Of a stretch of 64,000 nucleotides of DNA, positions 25,567 through 34,080 are shown piece after piece. The stretch covers positions 1-64,000 of the forward strand of contig NZ_BCQP01000044.1 in the NCBI RefSeq assembly GCF_001552135.1. Direction: 5' to 3'. The notes beneath the pieces are model-generated. The model did no database searches. It was not told the origin of the DNA and saw only the letters and a list, made by a program, of their open reading frames with translations. Each line of letters starts with the position of its first letter. Within the stretch, counting starts at the first letter, position 1. A program made the translations under genes and the position numbers. The DNA is from Actinomadura chibensis NBRC 106107. GTDB taxonomy: Bacteria; Actinomycetota; Actinomycetes; Streptosporangiales; Streptosporangiaceae.

Positions 25567-26985
25567 CTACCCCCGAGCACCGCCCGCAACCGCTTGACCC
25601 AGCAGTTGCGCGGCCTTGACCAGGCGGCTCTCCGGCAGCCGCGCGTAGCCGAGCACGAGCGCGGGCGCCGCGCCGTCCGCCCGGCCGTGCGACCACGTCG
25701 AACGCGCGCCCGCGACCGACACCCCGGCGCGCAGCGCGGCCTCGACGACGGCCTCCTCGTCGCACCCGGCGGGCAGTTCCACGTAGAGGTGGATACCCGC
25801 CGACACGCCGCGAACCGCCGCGTCCGGCAGGTGGACGGCGAGCGCGTCCGCCAGCGCGTCCCGCCGCGCCCGGTAGCGGCGCCGCATGGTGCGCAGATGC
25901 CGGTCGTAGCCGCCCGACCTGAGGAACTCGGCGAGCGCGTGCTGCTCCAGGACGGGCGCGCCGAGGTCGGTCACGCCGCGGTGGGCGGTGAGCCGCTCGG
26001 CCACCCGCGGCGGCGCGACCGCCCAGCCGAGGCGCAGCGCCGGGGCCAGCGACTTGCTCACCGAGCCGAGCAGGACGACCCGGTCCGGGTCGACGCCCTG
26101 CAGGCAGCCGACCGGCTCGCGGTCGTAGCGGAACTCGGCGTCGTAGTCGTCTTCCAGGACGAGTCCGTCCACGTCGCGCGCCCAGGCGATGAGCTGCGCC
26201 CGCCGGGGCGCCGACAGCACGACCCCGGTCGGGAACTGGTGCGCGGGCGTGACGAGGACGGCCCGCGCCCCGGTCCGGGCGAGCGCGGCGACGTCCAGCC
26301 CGTCGCCGTCGACGGGGACGCGGACGATCCGTAGCCCGGACGCCTCCAGCATCGGGAGCTGCCGGTCGCTCGTCGGGTCCTCGACCGCGAGGACCGTGTG
26401 CCCGGTGGCGCGCAGCAGCCGCAGCAGCGCGGACAGCCCGTGCGCCACCCCGTTCATGATCACGACGCGGGACGGGTCGGCGTGCGCCGCGCGGACCCGG
26501 CCGAGGTACCCGGCGAGCTCGGCGCGCAGGACGCCGACGCCGCCCGGGTCCGGGTAGGCGAGCGCGTCGTGCGGCAGCGTGCGCAGCGCGGCGCGGGCGG
26601 CGGCGAGCCAGCGCTCCCGGGGGAACGCCGACAGGTCGGGCTTGCTCGGCCACAGGTCGTACTGGACCACGGGCTCCGGGGTGGCGTCGCACGACGGGTG
26701 CCGGACGCGCCGCGGCGCCGGGCCGGGTTCGTCCGGACGGGCCAGCGGCGCGACGCGGGTGCCGTCCCCGCGCCGCGCGACGAGGAACCCCTCGGCGGTG
26801 AGCTGCTCGTAGGCGGCGACGACGACGCCGCGCGAGACGTCCAGGTCGCGCGCCAGGTCGCGGCTCGACGGCAGCCGGGTCCCGGCGGTGAGCCGGCCGG
26901 ACCGGACGGCGGCGCGGAAGCCGGCGGCGATCTGGGCCGCCAGCCGCCCGGCGGTCCGGTCGAGCGGGAGATGAAGGTCGGTCAC
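25567..26985 (-). CDS. MocR-family regulator (GntR HTH + aminotransferase fold)
   Basis: 472 residues from GTG 26985. An extension to ATG 27048 would run through the operator dyad and is rejected. The N-terminal GntR winged helix (LAAQIAAGFRAAVRSGRLTAGTRLPSSRDLARDLDVSRGVVVAAYEQL) is joined to a type I aminotransferase fold. PLP lysine is in GSVSKSLAPALRLGW and the Asp/Tyr motif in LEDDYDAEFRYDR. MocR proteins sense PLP or amino compounds. The divergent EamA transporter is the likely target. Confidence 0.93.
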   Translation of the reverse strand: MTDLHLPLDRTAGRLAAQIAAGFRAAVRSGRLTAGTRLPSSRDLARDLDVSRGVVVAAYEQLTAEGFLVARRGDGTRVAPLARPDEPGPAPRRVRHPSCDATPEPVVQYDLWPSKPDLSAFPRERWLAAARAALRTLPHDALAYPDPGGVGVLRAELAGYLGRVRAAHADPSRVVIMNGVAHGLSALLRLLRATGHTVLAVEDPTSDRQLPMLEASGLRIVRVPVDGDGLDVAALARTGARAVLVTPAHQFPTGVVLSAPRRAQLIAWARDVDGLVLEDDYDAEFRYDREPVGCLQGVDPDRVVLLGSVSKSLAPALRLGWAVAPPRVAERLTAHRGVTDLGAPVLEQHALAEFLRSGGYDRHLRTMRRRYRARRDALADALAVHLPDAAVRGVSAGIHLYVELPAGCDEEAVVEAALRAGVSVAGARSTWSHGRADGAAPALVLGYARLPESRLVKAAQLLGQAVAGGARG

Positions 26986-27031
26986 ATGACTCTCAGCGTC
27001 AGGACGGAGTGCGCGCGTCACCACACGGCGT

Positions 27032-27077
27032 TTGGTCCATGTCGGCACGCGCCGATTGGCCCTTCTGCATGGACCAA
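27032..27077. promoter_or_regulatory. MocR operator dyad
   Basis: A perfect 10-bp inverted repeat, TTGGTCCATG (27032-27041) and CATGGACCAA (27068-27077), with 26 bp between arms. A third half-site TTGGCCC (27056-27062) repeats the left arm directly 24 bp on. It lies between mocR and the EamA gene, 23 bp upstream of the latter's ATG. Confidence 0.75.
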
Positions 27078-27099
27078 CCGCCTTCTAGCGTTCCATTCC

Positions 27100-28029
27100 A
27101 TGAACAGTGCGTACAAACGCGGCCTGGCGGGCGCCGGGACCGCGATGTTCCTCGTCGGGACGCTGACCGCCGTGTCGGCGACCATCTCGGACTACCCGGT
27201 CTTCGGCGGGCAGGCGGCCAGGTACGCGGTCGCGGCGCTGATCCTGCTGGCGGTGGCGCGGTTCGCGGGAGGGCGGCCCGAGCGCCCGGCGCTCCGCGAC
27301 TGGCTGCTGCTCGCCGCGCTCGCCGGGACGGGCCTCGTCGCCTTCAACGTCTGCATCGTCGCCGCCACCAGGGACACGAGCCCGGCCACCATCGGCACCG
27401 TGATCGCGGCGGTGCCGATCGTCCTCGCGCTGGCCGGGCCGCTGCAGGAGGGACGGCGGCCGGCGCCCGGGCTCGTCCTGGCGGCGTGCGTGGTGGCGGC
27501 CGGGGCCGCGCTCGCCACCGGGTTCGGCGGCGGCAGCGCGCGGGGGCTGCTGCTGTCGCTCGGCGCGCTCGCGGGCGAGGTGTGCTTCTCGCTGCTGGCC
27601 GTCCCGCTGCTGCCGCGGCTCGGGCCGCTGCGGGTCTCGGCCTACTCCTCCGCGCTGGCCGCGCCGATGCTGCTCGCGGTCGGCCTCGCCGCGGACGGGA
27701 CGTCCGCGCTCCGTACCCCGACCGCCGCCGAGCTGGCGGGCTTCGGCTACCTGTCGGTGATCGTCACGACCGTCGCGTTCCTGCTCTGGTACGGCTCGAT
27801 CGGACGGCTCGGCGCCGACCGCGCCGGGCTGTTCGCGGGCCTGATCCCGGTCAGCGCGGTGGTCACGACGGTCGCGCTCGGGCTGGACCGGCCGGGCCCG
27901 GCGGACCTGGCGGGCGCCGCCCTGGTCGCGGCGGGCGTGGTCGTCGGCCTGCGCGCCCGCGGCGACCGGCACGGCCCCCGTGAGTCCGCGGCGCCCGAGC
28001 CCGTAACCTGTGAGCCCATACCCTCCTGA
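27100..28029 (+). CDS. EamA/DMT-superfamily transporter
   Basis: 309 residues; ATG 27100. Ten hydrophobic helices fall in two EamA repeats (helices from TAMFLVGTLTAV to ATGFGG, and from GLLLSLGALAGEV to GVVVGL), typical of RhaT/EamA metabolite exporters. It is divergent from mocR across the operator dyad; MocR-linked EamA proteins often move amino acids or vitamin B6-related compounds, but the substrate is not determinable here. It runs 29 bp before the fumarase gene. Confidence 0.88.
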   Translation: MNSAYKRGLAGAGTAMFLVGTLTAVSATISDYPVFGGQAARYAVAALILLAVARFAGGRPERPALRDWLLLAALAGTGLVAFNVCIVAATRDTSPATIGTVIAAVPIVLALAGPLQEGRRPAPGLVLAACVVAAGAALATGFGGGSARGLLLSLGALAGEVCFSLLAVPLLPRLGPLRVSAYSSALAAPMLLAVGLAADGTSALRTPTAAELAGFGYLSVIVTTVAFLLWYGSIGRLGADRAGLFAGLIPVSAVVTTVALGLDRPGPADLAGAALVAAGVVVGLRARGDRHGPRESAAPEPVTCEPIPS

Positions 28030-28058
28030 CACGTCGATCGCGCGAGGAACTGTCTGAG

Positions 28059-29699
28059 ATGCCTGAGTTCGCCCACACCGATCTGCTGCCGCTCGGCCCG
28101 GACGAGACCGACTACCGCCTGCTCACCTCCGACGGGGTGTCCACGTTCGACGCGGGCGGGCGGACGTTCCTCCAGGTCGAGCCGGAGGCCCTGCGGCTGC
28201 TGACGGAGACGGCGATGCGCGACATCGCGCACCTGCTGCGCCCCGCGCACCTGGCCCAGCTCCGCCGCATCCTGGACGACCCCGAGGCGTCCCCGAACGA
28301 CCGGTTCGTCGCGCTGGACCTGCTGAAGAACGCGGGCATCGCGTCCGGCGGCGTCCTGCCCATGTGCCAGGACACCGGCACCGCGATCGTGATGGGCAAG
28401 CGCGGCCAGCACGTCCTGACGGACGGCGACGACGAGAAGCACCTCTCGCGCGGCGTGTACGACGCGTACACGAAGCTGAACCTGCGCTACTCGCAGATGG
28501 CGCCGCTGTCCATGTGGGACGAGAAGAACACCGGCAACAACCTCCCCGCGCAGATCGAGCTGTACGCGACCCCGGGCGACGCCTACAAGTTCCTGTTCAT
28601 GGCCAAGGGCGGCGGCAGCGCGAACAAGTCGTTCCTGTACCAGGAGACGAAGGCCGTCCTGAACCCGAAGCGGATGCTGGCGTTCCTAGAGGAGAAGATC
28701 CGCTCCCTGGGCACGGCCGCGTGCCCGCCGTACCACCTGGCGATCGTGGTGGGCGGGACGTCCGCCGAGTACGCGCTGAAGACCGCCAAGTACGCCTCGG
28801 CCCACTACCTCGACACGCTGCCGACCGGCGGCTCCCCGCTCGGGCACGGCTTCCGCGACCTGGAGCTGGAGCTCCAGGTGTTCGAGCTGACGCAGAGGCT
28901 CGGGATCGGCGCGCAGTTCGGCGGCAAGTACTTCTGCCACGACGTCCGGGTGATCAGGCTGCCGCGGCACGGCGCGTCCTGCCCGGTGGCGATCGCGGTG
29001 TCGTGCAGCGCCGACCGGCAGGCCCTCGCCAAGATCACCGCCGAGGGCGTGTTCCTGGAGCGGCTGGAGACCGACCCGGCCCAGTACCTCCCGGACACCA
29101 CCGACGAGCACCTGAACGACGAGGTCGTCCGGATCGACCTGAACCGCCCGATGGACGAGATCCGCGCCGAGCTGACCCGCTACCCGGTGAAGACCCGGCT
29201 GTCGCTGACCGGCCCGCTCGTCGTGGCCCGCGACATCGCGCACGCCAAGATCAAGGAGCGGCTGGACGCGGGCGAGCCCATGCCGCAGTACCTGCGCGAC
29301 CACGCCGTCTACTACGCGGGACCGGCCAAGACGCCCGAGGGCTACGCGTCCGGCTCGTTCGGCCCCACGACGGCCGGGCGCATGGACTCCTACGTCGAGC
29401 AGTTCCAGGCCGCGGGCGGCTCGCTCGTCATGCTCGCCAAGGGCAACCGGTCCAAGCAGGTCACGGACGCGTGCAAGGAGCACGGCGGCTTCTACCTCGG
29501 CTCCATCGGCGGCCCGGCCGCCCGCCTCGCCCAGGACTGCATCAAGAAGGTGGACGTCCTGGAGTACCCGGAGCTCGGCATGGAGGCCGTCTGGAAGATC
29601 GAGGTCGAGGACTTCCCCGCCTTCATCGTCGTGGACGACAAGGGCGAGGACTTCTTCGCCGACACGAGCGGGCCCGTCCTCACCATCGGAAGGCGCTGA
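28059..29699 (+). CDS. Fumarate hydratase class I ([4Fe-4S], single-chain)
   Basis: 546 residues; ATG 28059. It hydrates fumarate to malate in the TCA cycle. Candidate cluster ligands are C103 (PMCQDTGT), C222 (TAACPPYH) and C316 (AVSCSADR); their spacing (119 and 94) equals that of the three cluster cysteines in Leishmania class I fumarase. The N-terminal alpha and C-terminal beta domains are fused, the latter with SLTGPLVVARDIAHAKI and PGPTTAGRM-like FGPTTAGRMDSY. Oxygen-labile enzymes of this class often coexist with stable class II enzymes, as here. Confidence 0.95.
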   Translation: MPEFAHTDLLPLGPDETDYRLLTSDGVSTFDAGGRTFLQVEPEALRLLTETAMRDIAHLLRPAHLAQLRRILDDPEASPNDRFVALDLLKNAGIASGGVLPMCQDTGTAIVMGKRGQHVLTDGDDEKHLSRGVYDAYTKLNLRYSQMAPLSMWDEKNTGNNLPAQIELYATPGDAYKFLFMAKGGGSANKSFLYQETKAVLNPKRMLAFLEEKIRSLGTAACPPYHLAIVVGGTSAEYALKTAKYASAHYLDTLPTGGSPLGHGFRDLELELQVFELTQRLGIGAQFGGKYFCHDVRVIRLPRHGASCPVAIAVSCSADRQALAKITAEGVFLERLETDPAQYLPDTTDEHLNDEVVRIDLNRPMDEIRAELTRYPVKTRLSLTGPLVVARDIAHAKIKERLDAGEPMPQYLRDHAVYYAGPAKTPEGYASGSFGPTTAGRMDSYVEQFQAAGGSLVMLAKGNRSKQVTDACKEHGGFYLGSIGGPAARLAQDCIKKVDVLEYPELGMEAVWKIEVEDFPAFIVVDDKGEDFFADTSGPVLTIGRR

Positions 29700-29855
29700 A
29701 CTCCCTGGCGGGGAGGCCCGAAACCGGGGACGGCGAGTTCCGGCTTGACCACCGCTGACGGTTTCTTGCTGGTAGATCACTTTAACGGCCGGAAATCCAA
29801 GTTGGTCATGAGGTCTCGCGGATGACCGCCTGGCCACTCCGGTATCTTTTCCGCC

Positions 29856-31106
29856 ATGTCACAGTCAGAGCGCCTCGTTCTAGCGACGCGCTACCGGCTG
29901 GTCTCGGAGATAGGTCAGGGTGCCAACGGCACCGTGTGGAGAGGGCACGACGAGCTCCTCGATCGCGCCGTGGCGATCAAGGAGCTGCGGCTCCCCGAGA
30001 ACCTCTCCGAGAACGACCGGGTGGTCTTCTACCGCCGCACCCTCCGGGAGGCGCGCGCGCCCGCTCAGCTGCGCACGCACTCCATCGTCGAGGTGTACGA
30101 CGTGGTCATCGAGCAGGGCCGGCCCTGGATCGTGATGGAGATGATCGAGGCGCCGAGCCTCGAACAGCTCATCGAGCGCTCGGGCCCGCTGCCGCCCGAG
30201 CGGGTCGCGCACATCGGCCGCGCCCTGCTGGACGCCCTCAGCACCGCGCACAAGGCCGGGATCGTCCACCGCGACCTCAAGCCCAGCAACGTCCTGCTGG
30301 ACGGCGACCGCGTCGTCCTCACCGACTTCGGGCTCGCGTTCTCGTCCGGCTCGGCGAGCCTGACGAAGACGGGCCACTTCATGGGCTCGCCCGCGTACGT
30401 GGCGCCCGAGGTCGCCGCCGGGGAGAAGGCCACCCCGCGCTCGGACCTGTGGTCCCTCGGCGCGACGATGTACGCCGCGCTGGAGGGCCGCCCGCCGTTC
30501 GAGCGCGAGAACGTGATGGCGACGCTCAGCGCGCTCGCGAACGAGTCGACGCCGTCCCCGCAGAACGCGGGCGCGCTCACCTCGGTCGTGACCGGGCTGC
30601 TGGAGAAGAACCCGACGCGCAGGCTCAGCCACGCCCGCGCCGTCGACCGGCTGGAGCGTGCCCTGGCCGGGCCGCGGACCGGCCGCCGCCCGCCGACGCC
30701 CCGCTACCGGGTGATGGTCGTGATCGGGCTGATCGGCGCGACCGTCGCGTCCTGCGGGATCGGCGCCACCGCGCTGATCGTCGGGATGATGAGGGAGAGC
30801 CCCGGGCCGTCGCCGACCGAGGCGTCGACCCCGGCGGGCGGCGTGCAGGACGTCCCGGCAGGCGTCGCCACCAGCACGCTCGTCGTCCGCGCCCGCAACT
30901 CCGCCTGCAAGATCTTCGTGTCGGTCCCGGGCGGCGCCGTGCTCAGCGACGAGACCCTGCGCGAGAGCGAGGCCCGCCAGTACGACCAGCCCCGGATCAA
31001 CGCGGTCATCTACGACGCGTCCGCCTGCGACGTCTGGGTCAACGGCCTGCGCAAGCCCCTCGGCACCCCCGGCGAGCGCCGCAGCTACGCCCTCAACAAG
31101 GAGTGA
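29856..31106 (+). CDS. Transmembrane Ser/Thr protein kinase with RodZ-like extracellular domain
   Basis: 416 residues; ATG 29856. TATCTT lies 7 nt upstream and no ribosome site is seen, suggesting a leaderless mRNA. The kinase domain is complete: P-loop GQGANGTV (20-27), K42, HRDLKPSN (138-145), DFG (157-159), APE (183-185). One membrane helix spans about 285-311. The ~105-residue exterior has no PASTA repeats; its SACKIFVSVPGGAVLSDETL and ACDVWVNGL segments resemble the RodZ C-terminal/DUF4115 fold, with two Cys that could pair. It sits between the two fumarase genes. Confidence 0.9.
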   Translation: MSQSERLVLATRYRLVSEIGQGANGTVWRGHDELLDRAVAIKELRLPENLSENDRVVFYRRTLREARAPAQLRTHSIVEVYDVVIEQGRPWIVMEMIEAPSLEQLIERSGPLPPERVAHIGRALLDALSTAHKAGIVHRDLKPSNVLLDGDRVVLTDFGLAFSSGSASLTKTGHFMGSPAYVAPEVAAGEKATPRSDLWSLGATMYAALEGRPPFERENVMATLSALANESTPSPQNAGALTSVVTGLLEKNPTRRLSHARAVDRLERALAGPRTGRRPPTPRYRVMVVIGLIGATVASCGIGATALIVGMMRESPGPSPTEASTPAGGVQDVPAGVATSTLVVRARNSACKIFVSVPGGAVLSDETLRESEARQYDQPRINAVIYDASACDVWVNGLRKPLGTPGERRSYALNKE

Positions 31107-31200
31107 CCCGCGAGGAGTGAGGAGCCTCACCCCGGGGAATGCGTGAGCCACCCGCCTGGCTGCCATGAAGGACGGCGGTGAACGCTAGGGGAGGCTTCCG

Positions 31201-32601
31201 ATGGACGAGCAGGAGTTCCGGGTCGAGCACGACTCGATGGGCGAGGTCCGGGTCCCGGCGGCGGCGAAGTGGCGGGCGCAGACGCAGCGCGCGGTGGAGA
31301 ACTTCCCGATCTCCGGGCGGACGCTGGAGGCGGCGCACATCGCCGCGCTCGGCCGGATCAAGGCCGCGGCGGCGGTCGTCAACGCCGAGCTCGGCGTGCT
31401 GGACGCGGACGTCGCGGCGGCGATCGCCGAGGCGGCCCGGGAGGTCGCCGACAACCGGTGGGACGACCAGTTCCCCGTCGACGTGTTCCAGACCGGGTCG
31501 GGGACGTCGTCCAACATGAACGCGAACGAGGTCGTCGCGACGCTGGCGGAGGAGCGGCTCGGCCGTCCGGTCCATCCGAACGACCACGTGAACGCCTCTC
31601 AGTCGTCGAACGACGTGTTCCCCTCGTCCATCCACATCGCGGCGACCTCGTCCGTCCTGAACGAGCTGACGCCCGCCCTGCGCCATCTGCACGCCGCGCT
31701 CGCCCGCAAGGCGGACGAGTTCGCGACCGTGGTGAAGTCCGGCCGCACCCACCTGATGGACGCGACGCCCGTCACGCTCGGCCAGGAGTTCGGCGGGTAC
31801 GCGGCGCAGGTCGCGCGCGGCGTGGAGCGGCTGGAGGCCGTCCTGCCGCGGCTCGCGGAGCTGCCCCTCGGCGGGACGGCGGTCGGCACCGGGATCAACA
31901 CCCCGCCGGGCTTCGCGGCGCGGGTGATCGCGGAGATCGTCCGGGAGACCGGGCTGCCGCTGACCGAGGCCCGCGACCACTTCGAGGCGCAGGGCGCCCG
32001 GGACGGCCTCGTCGAGACGAGCGGCGCGCTCCGCACCATCGCGGTGAGCCTCACCAAGATCGCCAACGATCTGCGCTGGATGGGGTCGGGCCCGCGGGCC
32101 GGGCTCGCCGAGGTCCGGCTGCCCGACCTGCAGCCCGGCTCGTCGATCATGCCGGGCAAGGTGAACCCGGTGATCCCGGAGGCGGTGGCGCAGGTCGCCG
32201 CGCAGGTCGTCGGGAACGACGCGGCGGTCGCGTTCGGCGGGGCCTCCGGCAGCTTCGAGCTGAACGTGATGCTGCCGATGCTGGCCCGCAACGTGCTGGA
32301 GTCGGTCGCGCTGCTGGCGAACGCGTCGCGGCTCCTCGCCGACCGCTGCGTGGACGGCATCGAGCCCGACGTCGAGCGGCTGCGCGAGTACGCCGAGTCG
32401 TCCCCGTCGATCGTGACGCCGCTCAACCGGTACATCGGGTACGAGGAGGCGGCCAAGGTCGCCAAGCAGGCGCTGCGGGAGCGCCGGACGATCCGCGAGG
32501 TCGTCCTCGAACGCGGCTACGTCGCGGACGGGAGGCTGACCGTCGAGCAGTTGGACGAGGCGCTCGACGTGCTCGGCATGACCCGCCCGCCGAGCGCCTA
32601 G
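31201..32601 (+). CDS. fumC: Fumarate hydratase class II
   Basis: 466 residues; ATG 31201 with GGGGAGG. The iron-free, oxygen-stable fumarase: substrate-binding TGSGTSSNMNANEV and NASQSSNDVFPSS, catalytic region SGRTHLMDATPVTLGQEFGGY, and the superfamily signature GSSIMPGKVNP. The fold is tetrameric and all-helical. It ends 7 bp from the convergent transglycosylase gene. Confidence 0.97.
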   Translation: MDEQEFRVEHDSMGEVRVPAAAKWRAQTQRAVENFPISGRTLEAAHIAALGRIKAAAAVVNAELGVLDADVAAAIAEAAREVADNRWDDQFPVDVFQTGSGTSSNMNANEVVATLAEERLGRPVHPNDHVNASQSSNDVFPSSIHIAATSSVLNELTPALRHLHAALARKADEFATVVKSGRTHLMDATPVTLGQEFGGYAAQVARGVERLEAVLPRLAELPLGGTAVGTGINTPPGFAARVIAEIVRETGLPLTEARDHFEAQGARDGLVETSGALRTIAVSLTKIANDLRWMGSGPRAGLAEVRLPDLQPGSSIMPGKVNPVIPEAVAQVAAQVVGNDAAVAFGGASGSFELNVMLPMLARNVLESVALLANASRLLADRCVDGIEPDVERLREYAESSPSIVTPLNRYIGYEEAAKVAKQALRERRTIREVVLERGYVADGRLTVEQLDEALDVLGMTRPPSA

Positions 32602-32608
32602 CCCGCGT

Positions 32609-33646
32609 CTAGTACCAGCCCGCCGACTGGAAGTGCGACCAGCCGCCGCACGGCGTCTTGTAGCGGCTCTTGATGTAGCCGAGCCCCCACTTGATCTGCG
32701 TGGTGGCGTTGTTCTGCCAGTCGGGGCCGGCGCTCGCCATCTTCGAGCCGGGCAGCGCCTGCGGGATGCCGTACGCGCCGGACGGGTTCGCGGCGTGCGT
32801 GTTCCAGCCGCTCTCCCTGTTCCACAGGTTCACGAGGCAGCCGAACTGGCCGGAGCCGCCGAAGCCGTAGCTCGGCAGGAGGCCCTTCGCGATCCGCTGC
32901 GCCTCGCCCGCCGGGACGGGGTCGCCGGTCGGCCCGCCGCCGGTGCCGCCCCCGCCGCCCGGCTTCGGCGTCTTCGTGGGGAGCGGCTTGCCCTTCGGCA
33001 GCAGGGACGGGCCCTTGCCGCCGTCCTCGCGCGTCTCGCGGGAGGCGCGCTCCAGCGCGAGCTGCCGCCGCTGCTCCTCCAGCACCTTCGGGTCGACCTT
33101 CGGCGCCGCCGCGTCGGCGAGCTGCTTGGTCGGCCGGACGGTCTGCGTGCCGTCGTCGGAGCCGCCGCCGGTCAGCGCGAGCGCGCCGGCGGTCGCGCCG
33201 CCGAGCACGACCGCGGCGCCCGCCGCGATCGCGGCGATCCGCACCCCGTTGCGCCTGCCCGCGCCGCCGCCGGAGCGGCCCGCGCGGCGCGGCGCCGGGC
33301 CGCGCGAGGTGATCTCGTCGCGGTCCCCGGGTCCGGAGCCGCCGCCGAGCGGCTCGGCGGGCGGCGCCGCCTCGAAGCCGAACGTGTCGCCGGAGGGCGC
33401 GCTACCGGAGGGCGCGCCGCCGGTCCGGGGCCGCTCGCCCGCGACCTTGACGTCGTCCTCGTGCGGGGCGGCGGGCGCGGCGAGGGTGTCCTGGGCGGCG
33501 GGCTGCGCCTGGGTGACCAGGGGCACCTCGGCCGGGTGCCGCGCCTGGTCGGAGGTCGGGGAGGGAGCCGCCGCCCGCCACGGCTCCGCGGTGTCGAAGC
33601 TCTGTCGATCGTCTCGCCTAGGGGACCCTGGACGGTCTCCGTACAA
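32609..33646 (-). CDS. Membrane-anchored lytic transglycosylase (SLT/Rpf-like)
   Basis: 345 residues from TTG 33646, preceded by GGAAGGA at good spacing; the start is not certain. A ~130-residue Pro/Ala cytosolic region is followed by one membrane helix (RIAAIAAGAAVVLGGATAGALALTG) and a charged stalk. A Gly/Pro/Lys linker then leads to a C-terminal lysozyme-like domain. The catalytic Glu is in LWNRESGWNTHA, followed by PSGAYGIPQALPG. Cys in QFGCLVN and TPCGGW may form a disulfide. It would cleave peptidoglycan glycan strands outside the membrane. The long 5' region carries a CRP-type palindrome. Confidence 0.87.
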   Translation of the reverse strand: MYGDRPGSPRRDDRQSFDTAEPWRAAAPSPTSDQARHPAEVPLVTQAQPAAQDTLAAPAAPHEDDVKVAGERPRTGGAPSGSAPSGDTFGFEAAPPAEPLGGGSGPGDRDEITSRGPAPRRAGRSGGGAGRRNGVRIAAIAAGAAVVLGGATAGALALTGGGSDDGTQTVRPTKQLADAAAPKVDPKVLEEQRRQLALERASRETREDGGKGPSLLPKGKPLPTKTPKPGGGGGTGGGPTGDPVPAGEAQRIAKGLLPSYGFGGSGQFGCLVNLWNRESGWNTHAANPSGAYGIPQALPGSKMASAGPDWQNNATTQIKWGLGYIKSRYKTPCGGWSHFQSAGWY

Positions 33647-34032
33647 GGCGGTCCTTCCGACGGTCGCACGCGCATGGACACGCGCACGAGGTGCCTCACC
33701 CCCGGTCCGCGTGCCGCCGGGCGGCTCCGGACCAGGGCCGGCGCCCGTCCGTCGCGCGCGTTCGTTCAGGGGGGCGCGCTCCGGCCCGGCACCGCTCGGG
33801 GGTGCTTACGGGGAGACACAATGCCCGAGGCCGTGGGAGGCTCCGCAACCGAAACGAGACAAATGCTTCCGCCGGGACGCTTGTCAACTCGCCCGGCCGG
33901 GCGCCGAAACCGCGACCAGACCAGGGGATCTCCCCGATCACCCCGCAACCTGTGACCTTCATCACAAGAGCACGAAATGCTCCAAGGTGATCACGATGAG
34001 TGGCGAAATAGGCGCATGTCCGGAAACGCGGA
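33647..34032. other. Long 5' region of the transglycosylase gene
   Basis: About 390 bp without a gene. It holds the CRP-type palindrome (33951-33966), a 12-bp palindrome GGGGATCTCCCC (from about 33923) and TTGACA on the minus strand (33882-33887), without a strong -10. The spacing implies a structured leader of 200 nt or more. I could not fold it into a known riboswitch. Confidence 0.5.
33951..33966. promoter_or_regulatory. CRP-type palindrome TGTGA-N6-TCACA
   Basis: A perfect match to the CRP consensus, TGTGACCTTCATCACA, about 305 bp upstream of the transglycosylase start. In Mycobacterium tuberculosis the CRP homologue Rv3676 binds this consensus and controls rpfA, another muralytic gene. 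No other gene starts nearby: phoH is read away from the site. Confidence 0.65.
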
Positions 34033-34064
34033 CCCCGGCCGTCCATGGACGCGGACGGCCGGGG
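34033..34064 (-). terminator. Intrinsic terminator after phoH
   Basis: A perfect 12-bp stem (CCCCGGCCGTCC with its complement) and an 8-nt loop, 17 bp past the phoH stop. Confidence 0.82.
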
Positions 34065-34080
34065 CGCGGCCGGCCGAGGG

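Noticed and set aside
26986..27048. N-terminal extension of the MocR regulator to ATG 27048
   Set aside because: It would place coding sequence across the left arm of the operator dyad; GTG 26985 gives the normal family start.
33650..33950. Possible c-di-AMP (ydaO) riboswitch in the transglycosylase leader
   Set aside because: Gene type and leader length fit, and fragments such as CCGGGGGTGAGGC are reminiscent, but I could not find the conserved core (the GACAGCTAAC-like segment) or a consistent set of stems. A covariance-model search would decide.
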